This document shows, in pieces, positions 1-13,279 of a DNA stretch of 64,000 nt. Under the pieces are notes generated by a model. The model searched no databases, was not told the origin of the DNA, and was given only the letters and a program-made list of their open reading frames with translations. The translations under genes and the position numbers were made by a program. Position 1 is the stretch's first letter. Every line of letters starts with the position of its first letter. Source of the stretch: Conexibacter woesei Iso977N (GTDB taxonomy: Bacteria > Actinomycetota > Thermoleophilia > Solirubrobacterales > Solirubrobacteraceae); the NCBI RefSeq assembly GCF_000424625.1, contig NZ_AUKG01000002.1, positions 1,674,001 through 1,738,000 on the forward strand, read 5' to 3'.

Positions 1-946
1 TGCCGACGACCTGCAGCGCCGTCTTGACGTTGTCGGGCCGCGTGCCGAGGTACAGGCCGACCTGGCCCGTCCCCGCGTAGGACCCGGTGAACGAGTAGAC
101 GCTGTAGGCCAGCCCGCGCTGCTCGCGCACCTCCTGGAACAGGCGCGACGACGAGGTGCCGCCGAGCACGTTGTCCAGGACGCGCAGCGCGAAGCGCCGC
201 TCGTCGTCGCGGGCGATGCCGGGCGCGCCGAGCGCGACGTGGTACTGCTCGGTCTCCTTGGCCAGGAAGCGCCGGCGCGCGACCGCGCCGCCCGGGACGG
301 CCAGCGGCTCCAGCGCGCCGCCGGGGCGCACGGTGTCGCCCAGCGTCTGCTGGACCAGCTCGACGATCCGGTCGTGGTCGATGCTGCCGGCGGCGGCCAC
401 GACGACGTTGCCCGTCGTGTAGCGCGCCGCGTGGAAGTCGCGGATCTCGGCCGCGGGCGTGCCCGCGACGACCTCGCGCGTGCCGATGATCGCCCGTCCC
501 AGCGGGTGGTCGCCGAACGTCGCCTCGCCGAGCACGTCGAAGACGCGGTCCTGCGGGTCGTCCTCGTACATCGCGATCTCCTCGAGGACGATCTCCCGCT
601 CCTGCGAGAGGTCCTCGTCGGCGATCTTGGGCCGCCAGACCATGTCGGCCATGACGTCGAACGCCCGCTCCAGATGCACGTCGAGGACGCGCGAGTAGAC
701 CGACGTGGTCTCCTTGCCCGTCCCCGCGTTGATCTCGGCGCCCATGCCGTCGAAGATCTGGTCGATCTCCAGCGACTCGTAGCGGGCCGTCCCCCGGAAG
801 AGCATGTGCTCCAACAGGTGCGACAGGCCCGCCCGGTCGGCGTCCTCGAAGCCCGAGCCCGTCCCGATCCAGAACCCCAGCGCCGCGGATCGCACGGAGT
901 CCATGGACTCCGTGACGACCCGGACGCCCGAGCTCAGCTCGGTCAG
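1..946 (-). CDS. M16 family zinc metallopeptidase, C-terminus cut by window edge
   Basis: Zinc-dependent processing peptidase of the M16 (pitrilysin / mitochondrial processing peptidase) family. The inverted zinc motif HLLEH is near residue 40 of the predicted protein, in the context GLSHLLEHMLF, and the usual N-terminal phrase SSGVRVVTES precedes it. About 315 of an expected 420-430 residues are present; the C-terminal part lies beyond base 1. The gene follows pnp by 23 bases, a common bacterial pairing. No ATG, GTG or TTG lies in frame before the conserved start region. The best start is CTG at 946, preceded by GAGGA with a 7-base gap, giving a protein beginning M-TELSSGVRVV. An ATG start at the MDSVRSAALG segment is the canonical alternative but removes conserved residues. 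Family assignment is firm; the start is inferred. Confidence 0.88.
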   Translation of the reverse strand, partial: MTELSSGVRVVTESMDSVRSAALGFWIGTGSGFEDADRAGLSHLLEHMLFRGTARYESLEIDQIFDGMGAEINAGTGKETTSVYSRVLDVHLERAFDVMADMVWRPKIADEDLSQEREIVLEEIAMYEDDPQDRVFDVLGEATFGDHPLGRAIIGTREVVAGTPAAEIRDFHAARYTTGNVVVAAAGSIDHDRIVELVQQTLGDTVRPGGALEPLAVPGGAVARRRFLAKETEQYHVALGAPGIARDDERRFALRVLDNVLGGTSSSRLFQEVREQRGLAYSVYSFTGSYAGTGQVGLYLGTRPDNVKTALQVVG

Positions 947-969
947 GCGGTGTTCCTCGCGCAGGGTGC

Positions 970-3309
<2,340 letters not shown>

Positions 3310-3389
3310 ATATGTCATTCCTCCATTGGCCCACGCGTCGGACTCGGCGGGCCGGCTTCTTTGTTCTCGTCTCGGATCCGAACTCGGGG

Positions 3390-3851
3390 TCAGTCTACCG
3401 AGGGACGGAGCAGCGCAGGGGTATTGGCGACGCCTGCACGCATGCCGTCACGCAGGTCCCTCGCTACCCGCTGGGCCACCGCTTCGGACCGCCGGTCGGT
3501 CTCGAAGCGTCCGACGTCGAGCCCGAGCCGCTCACAACGATCCCACAGGTGCGGGTCGTCGATGCGGCCCTGGTCCGCGAACAGGCTGTCGTGGAAGGGC
3601 CAGAAGGCGCCCTGGAGCGCCGCCGCCTCGGCGGCATGCGCGAGCGGGACGGCGCGCGGATGGCGGGCCTTGAGGGCGAAGTGCCGGAAGACGACGGTCG
3701 CGTCCTCGTCCCGGAGCCGGATCGCGGCGACCGCGCAGCGCGGGCAGCTGAAGTCGGCGTACATGACGACCAGCTCCGGGTCCTGCGCGTCGCCCCGGAC
3801 ATGGTCGCTGTCCGTGACCGGCGGAACCGGAGCGCTGGTGAGATCGCCCAT
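3390..3851 (-). CDS. DsbA-like thioredoxin-fold protein
   Basis: Thioredoxin-fold oxidoreductase of the DsbA / Thioredoxin_4 type, 153 residues. The redox motif CPRC is at residues 36-39 after the strand VVMYADFS. The inserted helical domain and the cis-proline segment (ANTPALL) follow. There is no signal peptide, so it probably acts in the cytoplasm. The protein ends about 8 residues after the cis-proline, before the usual last strand and helix, so it looks short at the C-terminus. It lies 80 bases upstream of pnp on the same strand. Only 25 bases separate its start from the divergent SRPBCC gene, so the two promoters must overlap each other or lie inside the neighbouring gene. Confidence 0.8.
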   Translation of the reverse strand: MGDLTSAPVPPVTDSDHVRGDAQDPELVVMYADFSCPRCAVAAIRLRDEDATVVFRHFALKARHPRAVPLAHAAEAAALQGAFWPFHDSLFADQGRIDDPHLWDRCERLGLDVGRFETDRRSEAVAQRVARDLRDGMRAGVANTPALLRPSVD

Positions 3852-3876
3852 GCGGGGTCAGACCGTACTGGAGTAG

Positions 3877-4341
3877 ATGAAGGTCTACGAGCTGCGGCGC
3901 GAGCAGGTGCTACCCGGGACGCCGGAGGAGGTGTTCCCGTTCTTCGGCGAGGCCCGGAACCTCGAGGCGATCACGCCGGAGTGGCTCGGGTTCGAGGTGG
4001 TGACGCCCGAGCCGGTGCAGATGCGGGTCGGGACGCTGATCCAGTACCGGCTCAAGCTGCACGGGATCGGCGTGGACTGGCTGACGTCGATCCAGGCGTG
4101 GGAGCCCGGGGTGCGGTTCGTCGACACGCAGGTGCGAGGGCCGTACCGGCTGTGGCACCACACGCACGACTTCGCGCCGGGCGAGCGACCGGGGACGACC
4201 GTGATGCGCGACACGGTGAAGTACGCGATCGGCTGGGGCTTCGGCGGCGAGGTCGCCGCGCGGGCCTTCGTCGTCCGGGATGTGGAAGCGATCTTCGAGC
4301 ACCGCGCGCAGGCGGTGCCGGCGCTGCTGGCTACGCGCTGA
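3877..4341 (+). CDS. SRPBCC-fold (START-like) protein
   Basis: 154-residue protein of the polyketide cyclase / START-like fold. It opens with the typical line YELRREQVLPGTPEEVFPFF, followed by the conserved EAITPEWLGFEV segment and an FAPGERPGTTVMRDTVKYA strand. Such proteins bind hydrophobic ligands in a central cavity; relatives are often annotated as cell division inhibitor-like or ligand-binding SRPBCC proteins, and the ligand here cannot be read from sequence. It is divergent from the DsbA-like gene with a 25-base gap. It is convergent with the peroxiredoxin gene, and the last 11 bases of the two reading frames overlap. Confidence 0.8.
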   Translation: MKVYELRREQVLPGTPEEVFPFFGEARNLEAITPEWLGFEVVTPEPVQMRVGTLIQYRLKLHGIGVDWLTSIQAWEPGVRFVDTQVRGPYRLWHHTHDFAPGERPGTTVMRDTVKYAIGWGFGGEVAARAFVVRDVEAIFEHRAQAVPALLATR

Positions 4342-4798
4342 CGGCCTGGAGGCCGTCGAAGATCAGGTTGACGCCCGGCAGGTCGCCGGGTGAGTCGGCG
4401 AGGTGGCTCCAGGCGACGGTGCCGTCCGGGCCGACGATGATCAGCGCGCGGTTGGTCATCCCGGCCGGCTCGAAGTAGGCGCCGAGCGCCTTGGACGTCG
4501 CGCCCTTGGGCTCGAAGTCGGAGAGCTGCTCGATCGTGATGCCGAGCTTCTCCTTGAAGGCCGTCTGCGAGTAGCTCGCGTCGGTCGAGACGCCGTACAT
4601 CACGGCACCCTGCTCGGCGAGCTCGGGCAGCGCCTCTTCGTAGACCTGCAGCTGGTCGGTGCAGACCGGGCTGAAGGCGAAGGGGTAGAAGACCAGGATG
4701 GTGGTCCTGCCCTTCAGGTCGTCCTGGGTGAAGTCCTCGCCGTCGGCGGTCTTCAGGACGAACTCCGGGACCGGAGTGCCCGGAGCGATGATCGCCAT
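4331..4798 (-). CDS. AhpE-like 1-Cys peroxiredoxin
   Basis: Thiol peroxidase of the AhpC/TSA family that reduces hydroperoxides. The peroxidatic cysteine is C46 in FYPFAFSPVCTDQL, the actinobacterial variant of the PxxxT/SxxC motif. It is the only cysteine in the 155-residue protein, so this is a 1-Cys enzyme of AhpE type that needs an external thiol (in this phylum possibly mycothiol or mycoredoxin; inferred) for recycling. The start lies 3 bases after the rpsO stop, so it is probably co-transcribed and coupled with rpsO. Its 3' end overlaps the convergent SRPBCC gene by 11 bases. Confidence 0.92.
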   Translation of the reverse strand: MAIIAPGTPVPEFVLKTADGEDFTQDDLKGRTTILVFYPFAFSPVCTDQLQVYEEALPELAEQGAVMYGVSTDASYSQTAFKEKLGITIEQLSDFEPKGATSKALGAYFEPAGMTNRALIIVGPDGTVAWSHLADSPGDLPGVNLIFDGLQAVSA

Positions 4799-4801
4799 GG
4801 C

Positions 4802-5074
4802 TTAGCGGCGGAGGCCGAGCTCGGCGATGAGGGCGCGGTAGCCCTCGAGGTCGTTCTTGCTCAGGTAGTTGAGCAGACGACGGCGCTGGCCGACCAGCAT
4901 CAGCAGGCCACGACGCGAGTGGTGGTCCTTCTTGTGCTCGCGAAGGTGCTCGGTGAGATCGTTGATCCGCGCGGTCAGCAGGGCGACCTGGACCCGGGTG
5001 CTCCCGGTGTCCTGGGCGTTCTCCCCGAACTTGGCGACGATCTCCTGCTTGCGGTCAGCGGTCAGCGTGCTCAT
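4802..5074 (-). CDS. rpsO: 30S ribosomal protein S15
   Basis: Primary 16S rRNA-binding protein of the small subunit, 90 residues, the normal family length. Diagnostic segments are [15 protein letters not shown], the [11 protein letters not shown] helix with its paired histidines, and RRRLLNYL. It lies downstream of ribF (25-base gap) at the end of the nusA-infB-truB-ribF run, the usual bacterial order. The peroxiredoxin gene sits between rpsO and the pnp region, where many bacteria have pnp directly after rpsO. Confidence 0.98.
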   Translation of the reverse strand: MSTLTADRKQEIVAKFGENAQDTGSTRVQVALLTARINDLTEHLREHKKDHHSRRGLLMLVGQRRRLLNYLSKNDLEGYRALIAELGLRR

Positions 5075-5099
5075 GTGCGGCGCGGAAGGTTAGCAGCCG

Positions 5100-5984
5100 T
5101 CAGCCGGCGACGATCGCTCGCGCCTCGTCGACGTCGGCATGCATCTGCTCGACGAGCGCATCAACGGATTCGAATCTGCGTTCTCCCCGCAAACGGCGCA
5201 GGAACTCGACCCGGATCTTCTGACCGTAGAGGTCGCCGGACCAGTCGATCAGGAACGCCTCGATCAGCTCGCCGCGGCCGGTGACGAACTGCGGGCGCAC
5301 GCCGACGTTGGTCGCGGCCGGGACGACGGTGCCGTCCGGGAGCTTCGCGCGGCACGCGTAGACGCCGTGGCCCGGGGTCACGTAGCCGGGGCGCGGGACG
5401 AGGTTCGCGGTCGGGAAGCCGAGCGTGCGGCCGCGCTTGTCGCCGTGCTGGACCTCGCCGTCGACCGCGAACGGCGCGCCGAGCAACGCGTCGGCGTAGT
5501 GCACCGCGCCGCCGGAGACCAGCCCGCGGATGTGCGAGGAGGAGACGACCTCGCCGTCGACCTCCAGCAAGGGCACCACACGCGTCTCGAAGCGTGGGTC
5601 GTCGCGCAGCATCTGCGCGTCGCCCTGGGCCTTGTGGCCGAAGCGGAAGTTCTCCCCCACGCTCACGTGCGTCGCGGCGACGCGTTCCACCAGCACATGC
5701 TCGACGAAGTCCCTGGCGTCCTGGGCGGCGAACGCGCCGTCGAACGGGATCACCACCAGCTCCTCGACGCCGAGCGAGGCGACCAACTCCGCCTTGCGAT
5801 CGAGCGTCGTCAGCAGCTTGGGCTCCGAGCCCGGAGCGACCACCGACTGCGGGTGCGGATCGAACGTCACGACGGTCTCCGCACCCGCGATCACCTCCCG
5901 GTGACCGAGGTGCACACCATCGAACGTCCCGATCGCGACCTTGCGCGGCCGCGGCTCCACGTCGGGGAGGTACGTGAGCTTCAC
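5100..5984 (-). CDS. ribF: Bifunctional riboflavin kinase / FAD synthetase
   Basis: Makes FMN from riboflavin and then FAD. The N-terminal FMN adenylyltransferase domain carries AIGTFDGVHLGHREV (nucleotide-binding HxGH type) and SVGENFRFGHKAQGD. The C-terminal riboflavin kinase domain carries GDKRGRTLGFPTANL and the family phrase GVYACRAKLPDG...ATNVGVRP. The correct start is GTG at 5984, whose last two bases form the TGA stop of truB (GTGA). This gives 294 residues; a much longer open frame upstream is only truB in another frame. Position after truB and before rpsO is the common arrangement. Confidence 0.95.
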   Translation of the reverse strand: MKLTYLPDVEPRPRKVAIGTFDGVHLGHREVIAGAETVVTFDPHPQSVVAPGSEPKLLTTLDRKAELVASLGVEELVVIPFDGAFAAQDARDFVEHVLVERVAATHVSVGENFRFGHKAQGDAQMLRDDPRFETRVVPLLEVDGEVVSSSHIRGLVSGGAVHYADALLGAPFAVDGEVQHGDKRGRTLGFPTANLVPRPGYVTPGHGVYACRAKLPDGTVVPAATNVGVRPQFVTGRGELIEAFLIDWSGDLYGQKIRVEFLRRLRGERRFESVDALVEQMHADVDEARAIVAG

Positions 5985-6823
5985 GCCCGGAAGCCTACGC
6001 GGGGCTTGGCGCGGGCGGCGGTGACGTCGGACACGCAGACCGGATCGCCGGCCGGATCGAGGAGCAGGAGGCGGCCGTCGGGGGTGCCGGAGGGCAGGTC
6101 GACGACCTGGCCGTGGCCCGCGCGGCGGGCGGTGTCGTCGTCGAGGGTGATCGTCGGCAGGACCTGGGAGAGCGCGGTGCCCAGCGGGACGATCGTGGGT
6201 TCCCACGGCTCCGTGTCCGCGCGGTCCGGTGGCGGCGCTGCGTCCTCGACGCGATACGGGCCGATCGCGGTGCGGCGCAGCTCGACGCAGTAGGCGTCGT
6301 GGAGGTCGGCGATCAGGGAGCGGACGTAGGTGCCCGACGAGCAGGCGATCGCGTAGGCCGCGCGGCCCGCGTCGTCGTCGCGCCAGAGCTGGTCGAAGCG
6401 GGTCACGGTGACCGTGCGCTCGGGCACCTCGACCTCCACCCCGGAGCGGGCCAGCGCGTAGGCGCGGCGGCCGTCGATGCGGATCGCGCTGTAGGCCGGA
6501 GGCCGCTGCGTGACGGCGCCGGTCGGGAGCACGGCGTCGCGCGAAGGGATCCGGCCGGTCTCCACCAGCTCGCCCTCGGGATCGCCGGTCGTCGACGTCC
6601 ACCCCAGCCGCGCGACCGTCTCGTACTCCTTGCCCAGCTCCATCAGCCACTGCTGGATCCGCGTCGCGCGCCCGAGCAACACCAACAACAACCCGGTCGC
6701 GAACGGGTCGAGCGTCCCCGCGTGGCCGACCTTCACCCCGCGCGGCAGCGCACGCCGGACCCGCGACACGACGTCATGCGACGTCGGCCCCGCCGGCTTG
6801 TCGACGAGGACCACCCCGTCCAA
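5981..6823 (-). CDS. truB: tRNA pseudouridine(55) synthase
   Basis: Converts U55 of the T-loop to pseudouridine in tRNAs. The catalytic aspartate is in GHAGTLDPFATGLL, and the N-terminal DGVVLVDKPAGPTSHDVV and ACSSGTYVRSLIADL segments are conserved. The TTG at 6823 is chosen as start because it precedes DGVVLVDKPAG directly and GGGGAGA lies 10 bases upstream, giving 280 residues. Starts further upstream would run into nrnA. The gene is 16 bases downstream of nrnA and shares its stop with the ribF start (GTGA overlap). Confidence 0.95.
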   Translation of the reverse strand: MDGVVLVDKPAGPTSHDVVSRVRRALPRGVKVGHAGTLDPFATGLLLVLLGRATRIQQWLMELGKEYETVARLGWTSTTGDPEGELVETGRIPSRDAVLPTGAVTQRPPAYSAIRIDGRRAYALARSGVEVEVPERTVTVTRFDQLWRDDDAGRAAYAIACSSGTYVRSLIADLHDAYCVELRRTAIGPYRVEDAAPPPDRADTEPWEPTIVPLGTALSQVLPTITLDDDTARRAGHGQVVDLPSGTPDGRLLLLDPAGDPVCVSDVTAARAKPRVGFRA

Positions 6824-6839
6824 AACGGCGGCGTCTCCC

Positions 6840-7844
6840 CTAGCGCGACGACAGCGCCAGCTGCGCCGCGATCTGCTCGCGCAGGAACGCGACCAGCTCG
6901 TCGTCGCCCAGCTCGGTCGTGAAGCCCGCGGCCTGGCGGTGCCCGCCGCCGCCACCGGCGCGGGCGATCGCGCTCACGTCGACCTCGCCGTCGGTGGAGC
7001 GCAGCGACACCTTCTTGCGGATCCCGCCGGACTCGACCTCGCGGGCCAGCGCGGCGACCTTGGTGCCCTCGACCGACCGCAGGTGGTCGATGATGCCCTC
7101 GGTGTAGGAGTCCTCGGCGCCGACCGCGTCGAAGTCCTCGCGGGTCACCCGCGCGACGGTCAGGCCGCCGTCGTCGAAGCGCTCGACGCGCGCCAGGGCA
7201 CGCCCCAGCAGCTCCAGCTTCGCGTACGGCATGTCCTCGTACAGGCGCCGGTAGATCGCGTGCGAGTCGACGCCGGCCTCGATCAGCTCGGCAGCCATGA
7301 CGTGCGCGCGCGGCCCGGTGTTCTCGTACATGAACCGGCCCGTATCGGTGACCAGTCCGACGTACAGCGCATCCGCGATGTCCTGGTCGGGCTCGACGCC
7401 GAGCGCCCTCATCAGGTCCCAGACGATCTCGGTCGTGCAGGCCGCGTCGGCGTCCACCAGGTTGACCGTGCCGAAGCGCGTGTTGTCGTGGTGGTGGTCG
7501 ACGTTGAGGATGTGGACGTCGTCGCCCTTGACGATCCCCAGCGGGTTGCGGTCGATGTTCCCGCAGTCCAGGTAGATGATCGTGCGCTCGGGCAGATCGA
7601 CGGGCGGCACCGTCGACAGCCCGGCGAGGTCGAAGAACCGGTACTCGTAGGGCAGCGGGAACTCGTCGGCGGCCATCAGCATCACGCTGTCCTTGCCGAG
7701 CGCCGTGAGGATCCGGTGCATCGCGACCAGCGAGCCGAGCGCGTCGCCGTCGGGATGCTCGTGGGTCACGAGGCAGAACCCATGCCCGGTCCGGATCTCC
7801 TGAAGCACGCGCTCGCGCGCGGCCGCTGCCCCGTTGCGGTTCAT
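6840..7844 (-). CDS. nrnA: DHH-family nanoRNase / pAp phosphatase
   Basis: DHH/DHHA1 phosphoesterase that degrades 2-5-mer RNAs and removes the 3'-phosphate from pAp, both cytoplasmic housekeeping roles. Visible motifs are the HEHPDGDALGS metal site near residue 28, YLDCGN, the DHH signature in NVDHHHDN, and the DHHA1 motif GGGGHRQAAG near the C-terminus. Length is 334 residues, normal for the family. The ATG overlaps the rbfA stop as ATGA. The rbfA-nrnA-truB order is typical of actinobacteria and Firmicutes. Confidence 0.93.
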   Translation of the reverse strand: MNRNGAAAARERVLQEIRTGHGFCLVTHEHPDGDALGSLVAMHRILTALGKDSVMLMAADEFPLPYEYRFFDLAGLSTVPPVDLPERTIIYLDCGNIDRNPLGIVKGDDVHILNVDHHHDNTRFGTVNLVDADAACTTEIVWDLMRALGVEPDQDIADALYVGLVTDTGRFMYENTGPRAHVMAAELIEAGVDSHAIYRRLYEDMPYAKLELLGRALARVERFDDGGLTVARVTREDFDAVGAEDSYTEGIIDHLRSVEGTKVAALAREVESGGIRKKVSLRSTDGEVDVSAIARAGGGGGHRQAAGFTTELGDDELVAFLREQIAAQLALSSR

Positions 7845-8188
7845 GAGTCCTCGTCCTCCGTGACGACCGTGACGTCCTCGATCAGCGCCTCGAGCCGCGC
7901 GGCGCGGACCGCGGTGTCGTCCAGCTCGAACTCCAGGGTCGGCGTGCGCTTCATCCGCAGCTCGCGGGCCAGGCGAGCCTGGAGGATGCCGTGCGCTGAC
8001 GCCAGCCCCTCCAGGGTCGCGGCCTGCTCGGCCTCGGTCCCGAAGACGCTGACGAACACCCGCGCATGACGCAGGTCAGCACTCGTCCGCACATCGGTAA
8101 CTGTCACGAATCCGACCCGTGGGTCCTTGAGAGATTGATTCACGGCATCGCCGAGCACTTCGCGGACGGCCTCGTCCACGCGGCGCAT
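7841..8188 (-). CDS. rbfA: 30S ribosome-binding factor A
   Basis: Late 30S maturation and cold-adaptation factor with a KH-like fold. The start MRRVDEAVREVLGDAV, then SLKDPRVGFVTVTDV and the ARVFVSV strand, match the family. The ATG at 8188 is chosen because GGAGGA lies 6 bases upstream, giving 115 residues, close to the usual 110-125. A longer open frame running back into infB is not supported. The gene is 34 bases downstream of infB, and its stop overlaps the start of nrnA (ATGA). Confidence 0.95.
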   Translation of the reverse strand: MRRVDEAVREVLGDAVNQSLKDPRVGFVTVTDVRTSADLRHARVFVSVFGTEAEQAATLEGLASAHGILQARLARELRMKRTPTLEFELDDTAVRAARLEALIEDVTVVTEDEDS

Positions 8189-8222
8189 GCGCGCTCCTCC
8201 AGGGCTCATCCTATATCCCAGA

Positions 8223-11200
8223 CTACGACGGCTGGAGCTGTCGCTCCACCTGCCGCGTCTCGTACACCTCCAGGACATCGCCTTCGCGGATGTTCTGGAA
8301 GTTGTTGAGCACGATGCCGCACTCGTAGCCGGCGGCGACCTCGCGGGCGTCGTCGTTGAAGCGGCGCAGGGTGTCGACCGTCGTCTCCCCGATGACCGTG
8401 GCATCGCGGATGACCCGGACCTTCGACCCGCGGCGCACGACGCCGTCGGTGACGTAGGAGCCGGCGATGATGCCGATCTTGGAGGCGCGGAACGTCTGGC
8501 GGATCTCCACGGTGCCGATCGTGTCCTCCACGATCTCCGGCGCCAGGAGGCCGGTCATGGCCGCCCTGAGGTCGTCGAGCGCCGCGTAGATCACCGAGTA
8601 GTTGCGGATCTCCACGCCCTGGCGGTCGGCCAGCGCGGCCGCGTCACCCACCGGCCGCACGTTGAAGCCGATGATGACGGCCTCCGATGCGGCGGCGAGC
8701 ATGACGTCGGACTCGTTGATCCCGCCGACGCCGCTGTGCAGCACGTCGACACGGACCTCGTCCTGCGGCAGGCGGGCGATCTCGTCCTCGAGCGCCTCGA
8801 CCGAACCGGCGACGTCGCCCTTGATGACGAGCGGCAGCTCGGCGGCCTCTTCCTGACGGGCACGGCGGAAGACGTCCTCGAAGGAGACCTTGCGGCCCGA
8901 GCGGCGTGCGATGGCCTCGGCCTTCTCACGCGTCTCGCGCTCGGCGGCGATGCGACGCGCCTCCTTGTCGCTCTCGGCCACGCGGACGACCTCGCCCGCG
9001 GCGGGGACGCCGTCGAAGCCCAGGATCTCCACCGGATCGCCCGGGACCGCTTCGGTCACGCGCTCACCGCGGTAGTCGATCATCGCGCGGACGCGGCCCG
9101 GCTCGGGGCCGGCCACGATCGACTCGCCGACGCGCAGCGTGCCGCGCTGGATCAGGACCGTCACGACCGGGCCGCGGCCCGGGTCGAGCTTGGACTCGAT
9201 GACGACGCCCGACGCCTCGGCGGTCGGGTTGGCCTCGAGCTCCTCGAGCTCGGCGACCACGAGGATCGTGTCGAGCAGGTCCTCGAGGTTGGTCCCGGCC
9301 TTGGCCGAGACGTCGACGTACTCGGTCTCGCCACCCCACTCCGACGGCTGGAGGCCGCGCTGCGTGAGCTCGGTGCGCACCCGGGTGGGGTCCGCGCCCT
9401 CCTTGTCGATCTTGTTGACCGCCACGATGATCGGGACGTCGGCCGCGTTCGCGTGGTCGATCGCCTCGTCGGTCTGCGGGCGCGCGCCGTCGTCGGCGGC
9501 GACCACGATGATCGCGATGTCGGTCACGCGGGCGCCACGGGCACGCATGGCGGTGAACGCCTGGTGGCCCGGGGTGTCCAGGAACGTGATGGTCTTGCCG
9601 TTGTGGTGGACCTGGTAGGCGCCGATGTGCTGGGTGATGCCACCGGCCTCGCCGGCGGCGACGTCGGTCCTGCGCATCGCGTCCAGCAGCGACGTCTTGC
9701 CGTGGTCGACGTGACCCATGATGGTCACGACCGGCGGGCGCTCGACGAGATCCTCGTCGGCGTCGTCGTACTCGATCTCGTCGTCGGCCTCGTCGGACAG
9801 GGAGACGATCTCGATCTCCTTGCCGAGCGCGTCGGCGACCAGCTGGATCTCCTCGTCGCCCAGCGTCTTGGTCACCATCGCCAGCACGCCCATCGACATG
9901 AGCTGCTTGATGACGTCCGGGATCGGCACGCCGAGGTACTCGGCGACGTCCTTGACGGTGGAGCCGGAGTTGATGCGGACCGTGTCGATCCGCGTCATCT
10001 GGTCGACGGCCAAGACGTCCGGCGTCTCGGGCATCGGCGTGCGACGACGGCGACGACGGCGACGCGGCGGACGCTGCGGCGCGGGGCCGGGCCCACCGCC
10101 GGGGCCGCCACCCGGACCGCGGCGTGCGGCCTGGGAGTCGATCACGACGCGGCGCTTGCCGGCGCCCGGACCGCCCTCGGAGCGCATGCCGCCACGCGTC
10201 GGACGGCCGCCCGCGCTCGCGGGCACGGACTGCGTCTCGTCGCGCTTGGGGCGCCTCGGGGGCTCCGGGACGGAGATGATGCGCGGGCCGGCGCCCTTCT
10301 TGGGCGGCTCGACGTGCGGGACGATCCTCGGGCCCGTGTCCTCCTTGCCCTTGGCGCCGGGCTTGCCCTTGGCGCCCGGGGTCGCCGGCTTGGCCTCGGC
10401 GGCGGCGGGCTGCTCGGCAGGCGCCTCGGCGGCGGGCTGCTCGGGCTGCGGCGCGACGACGCGCACCGGCTCACGGCGCAGCGACTTCTTGCCGGCGCGC
10501 GGGACGCTGCCCTTCTCGGGCGCGCCGGAGCGCGCCGGGGCGGGCCTGGCGGGACGTGCGGGCTCGGCCGGGGCGGCGGGCGCCCTCGGCGCCTTGGCCT
10601 TCGGCTGCCTGGGCGCGGCGGGCTGCTCGGCGGGCGCGGCGGCCGGAGCCTCCGGCGCCTTGGCGGCGGGCTGCTTGGGCGCGGCCTTCGGGGCCTGCGT
10701 CTCGGCGGTCGGCTGCTGGGCCGCGGCGGGCGCGGTCGGCTGCGGCGTCTCGACGGGCGCCGTCGGCTGCTCGGCGGCCGGGGCCGCGGGCTGGTCGGTC
10801 GGCGCGGTGCGCGCCTGGCCGGGGCCGGAACGGCCCATCTGGCGGCGCGGGTCGACCGGCAGGTCGTCGAGGACGGGACGGCGCGGGACGGGGCGCGCGG
10901 GCTGCGGCGAGCCGCCGCGGGCACCCTGGCCGCCACCCTGCGCGCCACGCGCCGGGGCCTGGCCCGGACGCACGGGAGCGCCACGGCCGGCGGGAGCGTT
11001 GCCGCGCACGGGCGCGCCGCGCCCGGCGGGGGCGCCGCTCTGGCCCGGACGGACCGGCTGGCCGCGACCGGCCGGCGGGCGCACGGGCGCGCCGCGGCCC
11101 TCAGGCGGGCGCACGGGTGCGCCTCGGCCTTCGGCGGAGCGCGCCGGCTGGCGCCGGCCCTCGGGCGGCGTGTCGCCGCTCTCGGCCTTCTCGGAAGTCT

Positions 11201-11381
11201 TTGGTGCCGGGGCGCCGTTCCCAGCTGCGGAAGGGCTGCCGATCGCGCGCAGCGCGTCGGCCTCCTCTACCGAGGAGGCAGCGGCCTTCACATCGAGGCC
11301 GGCAGCCTGGAGCTTGTCGAGGAGGTCCTTGCTCGGGATCCCCTGCTCCTTGGCGATCTCATGGATTCGCTTCTTTGCCAT
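8223..11381 (-). CDS. infB: Translation initiation factor IF-2
   Basis: GTPase that places initiator tRNA on the ribosome. Residues 1-50 form an IF2_N helix bundle ([20 protein letters not shown]). A disordered Ala/Pro/Gly/Arg-rich linker of about 390 residues follows, with repeated GRGAPVRP-type units, ending in a run of eight arginines. A second IF2_N-like segment covers about 460-510. The GTPase domain has G1 GHVDHGKT near residue 554, G3 DTPGH, G4 NKID and G5 SAK, followed by the beta-barrel and C1/C2 domains. At 1052 residues it is long for the family because of the linker. Its start overlaps the end of ylxR by 23 bases. Confidence 0.98.
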   Translation of the reverse strand: MAKKRIHEIAKEQGIPSKDLLDKLQAAGLDVKAAASSVEEADALRAIGSPSAAGNGAPAPKTSEKAESGDTPPEGRRQPARSAEGRGAPVRPPEGRGAPVRPPAGRGQPVRPGQSGAPAGRGAPVRGNAPAGRGAPVRPGQAPARGAQGGGQGARGGSPQPARPVPRRPVLDDLPVDPRRQMGRSGPGQARTAPTDQPAAPAAEQPTAPVETPQPTAPAAAQQPTAETQAPKAAPKQPAAKAPEAPAAAPAEQPAAPRQPKAKAPRAPAAPAEPARPARPAPARSGAPEKGSVPRAGKKSLRREPVRVVAPQPEQPAAEAPAEQPAAAEAKPATPGAKGKPGAKGKEDTGPRIVPHVEPPKKGAGPRIISVPEPPRRPKRDETQSVPASAGGRPTRGGMRSEGGPGAGKRRVVIDSQAARRGPGGGPGGGPGPAPQRPPRRRRRRRRTPMPETPDVLAVDQMTRIDTVRINSGSTVKDVAEYLGVPIPDVIKQLMSMGVLAMVTKTLGDEEIQLVADALGKEIEIVSLSDEADDEIEYDDADEDLVERPPVVTIMGHVDHGKTSLLDAMRRTDVAAGEAGGITQHIGAYQVHHNGKTITFLDTPGHQAFTAMRARGARVTDIAIIVVAADDGARPQTDEAIDHANAADVPIIVAVNKIDKEGADPTRVRTELTQRGLQPSEWGGETEYVDVSAKAGTNLEDLLDTILVVAELEELEANPTAEASGVVIESKLDPGRGPVVTVLIQRGTLRVGESIVAGPEPGRVRAMIDYRGERVTEAVPGDPVEILGFDGVPAAGEVVRVAESDKEARRIAAERETREKAEAIARRSGRKVSFEDVFRRARQEEAAELPLVIKGDVAGSVEALEDEIARLPQDEVRVDVLHSGVGGINESDVMLAAASEAVIIGFNVRPVGDAAALADRQGVEIRNYSVIYAALDDLRAAMTGLLAPEIVEDTIGTVEIRQTFRASKIGIIAGSYVTDGVVRRGSKVRVIRDATVIGETTVDTLRRFNDDAREVAAGYECGIVLNNFQNIREGDVLEVYETRQVERQLQPS

Positions 11382-11621
11382 GCAGTCTGATCGATTCTAC
11401 GAAGTCTTCGGAAATGTCAGCACGTCCCCGCAGGGCACGGCCGATCGCGCGCCGCTCGATCGCGCGCTGGGCACACCCGGGGCCGCACACATATGCGCCA
11501 CGCCCGGGCAATGTCGCTGCCGGATCCGCCACGACCCGACCCGCCACCGCAACAAGGCGCAGCAGCTCGGCTTTGGGACGGATCGTCCCGCAGCCGATGC
11601 AGCGCCGGTGCGGAGTAGAGC

Positions 11622-11622
<1 letters not shown>
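11359..11622 (-). CDS. ylxR: YlxR family (DUF448) protein, start codon unclear
   Basis: Small basic protein, probably RNA- or nucleoid-binding, normally encoded between nusA and infB as here. The reading frame encodes the family N-terminus RRCIGCGTIRPKAELLRLV followed by LPGRGAYVCGPGCAQRA, the two hallmark segments. No ATG, GTG or TTG occurs in this frame between the conserved N-terminus and the region inside nusA; the frame simply runs open back into the nusA acidic tail. The first usable canonical start is GTG at 11547, which would give 62 residues and lose the CIGC motif. The coordinates given cover the conserved segment from the codon that overlaps the last base of the nusA stop. Non-canonical initiation, a -1 frameshift off nusA, or a sequencing error are all possible. 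The 3' end overlaps the infB start. Confidence 0.75.
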
Positions 11623-13265
<1,643 letters not shown>

Positions 13266-13279
13266 TGGTGCTCCTGCTC

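Noticed and set aside
5985-6650. N-terminal extension of ribF
   Set aside because: This is truB sequence in another frame; the GTGA overlap at 5981-5984 gives a proper start.
10550-11170. Possible tandem repeat array or CRISPR-like repeats
   Set aside because: The repeats are irregular, in frame and encode the IF-2 linker; no spacer structure.
8187-11390. 1067-residue open frame on the plus strand
   Set aside because: Antisense to infB, with low-complexity Gly/Arg/Leu content and no recognisable motif.
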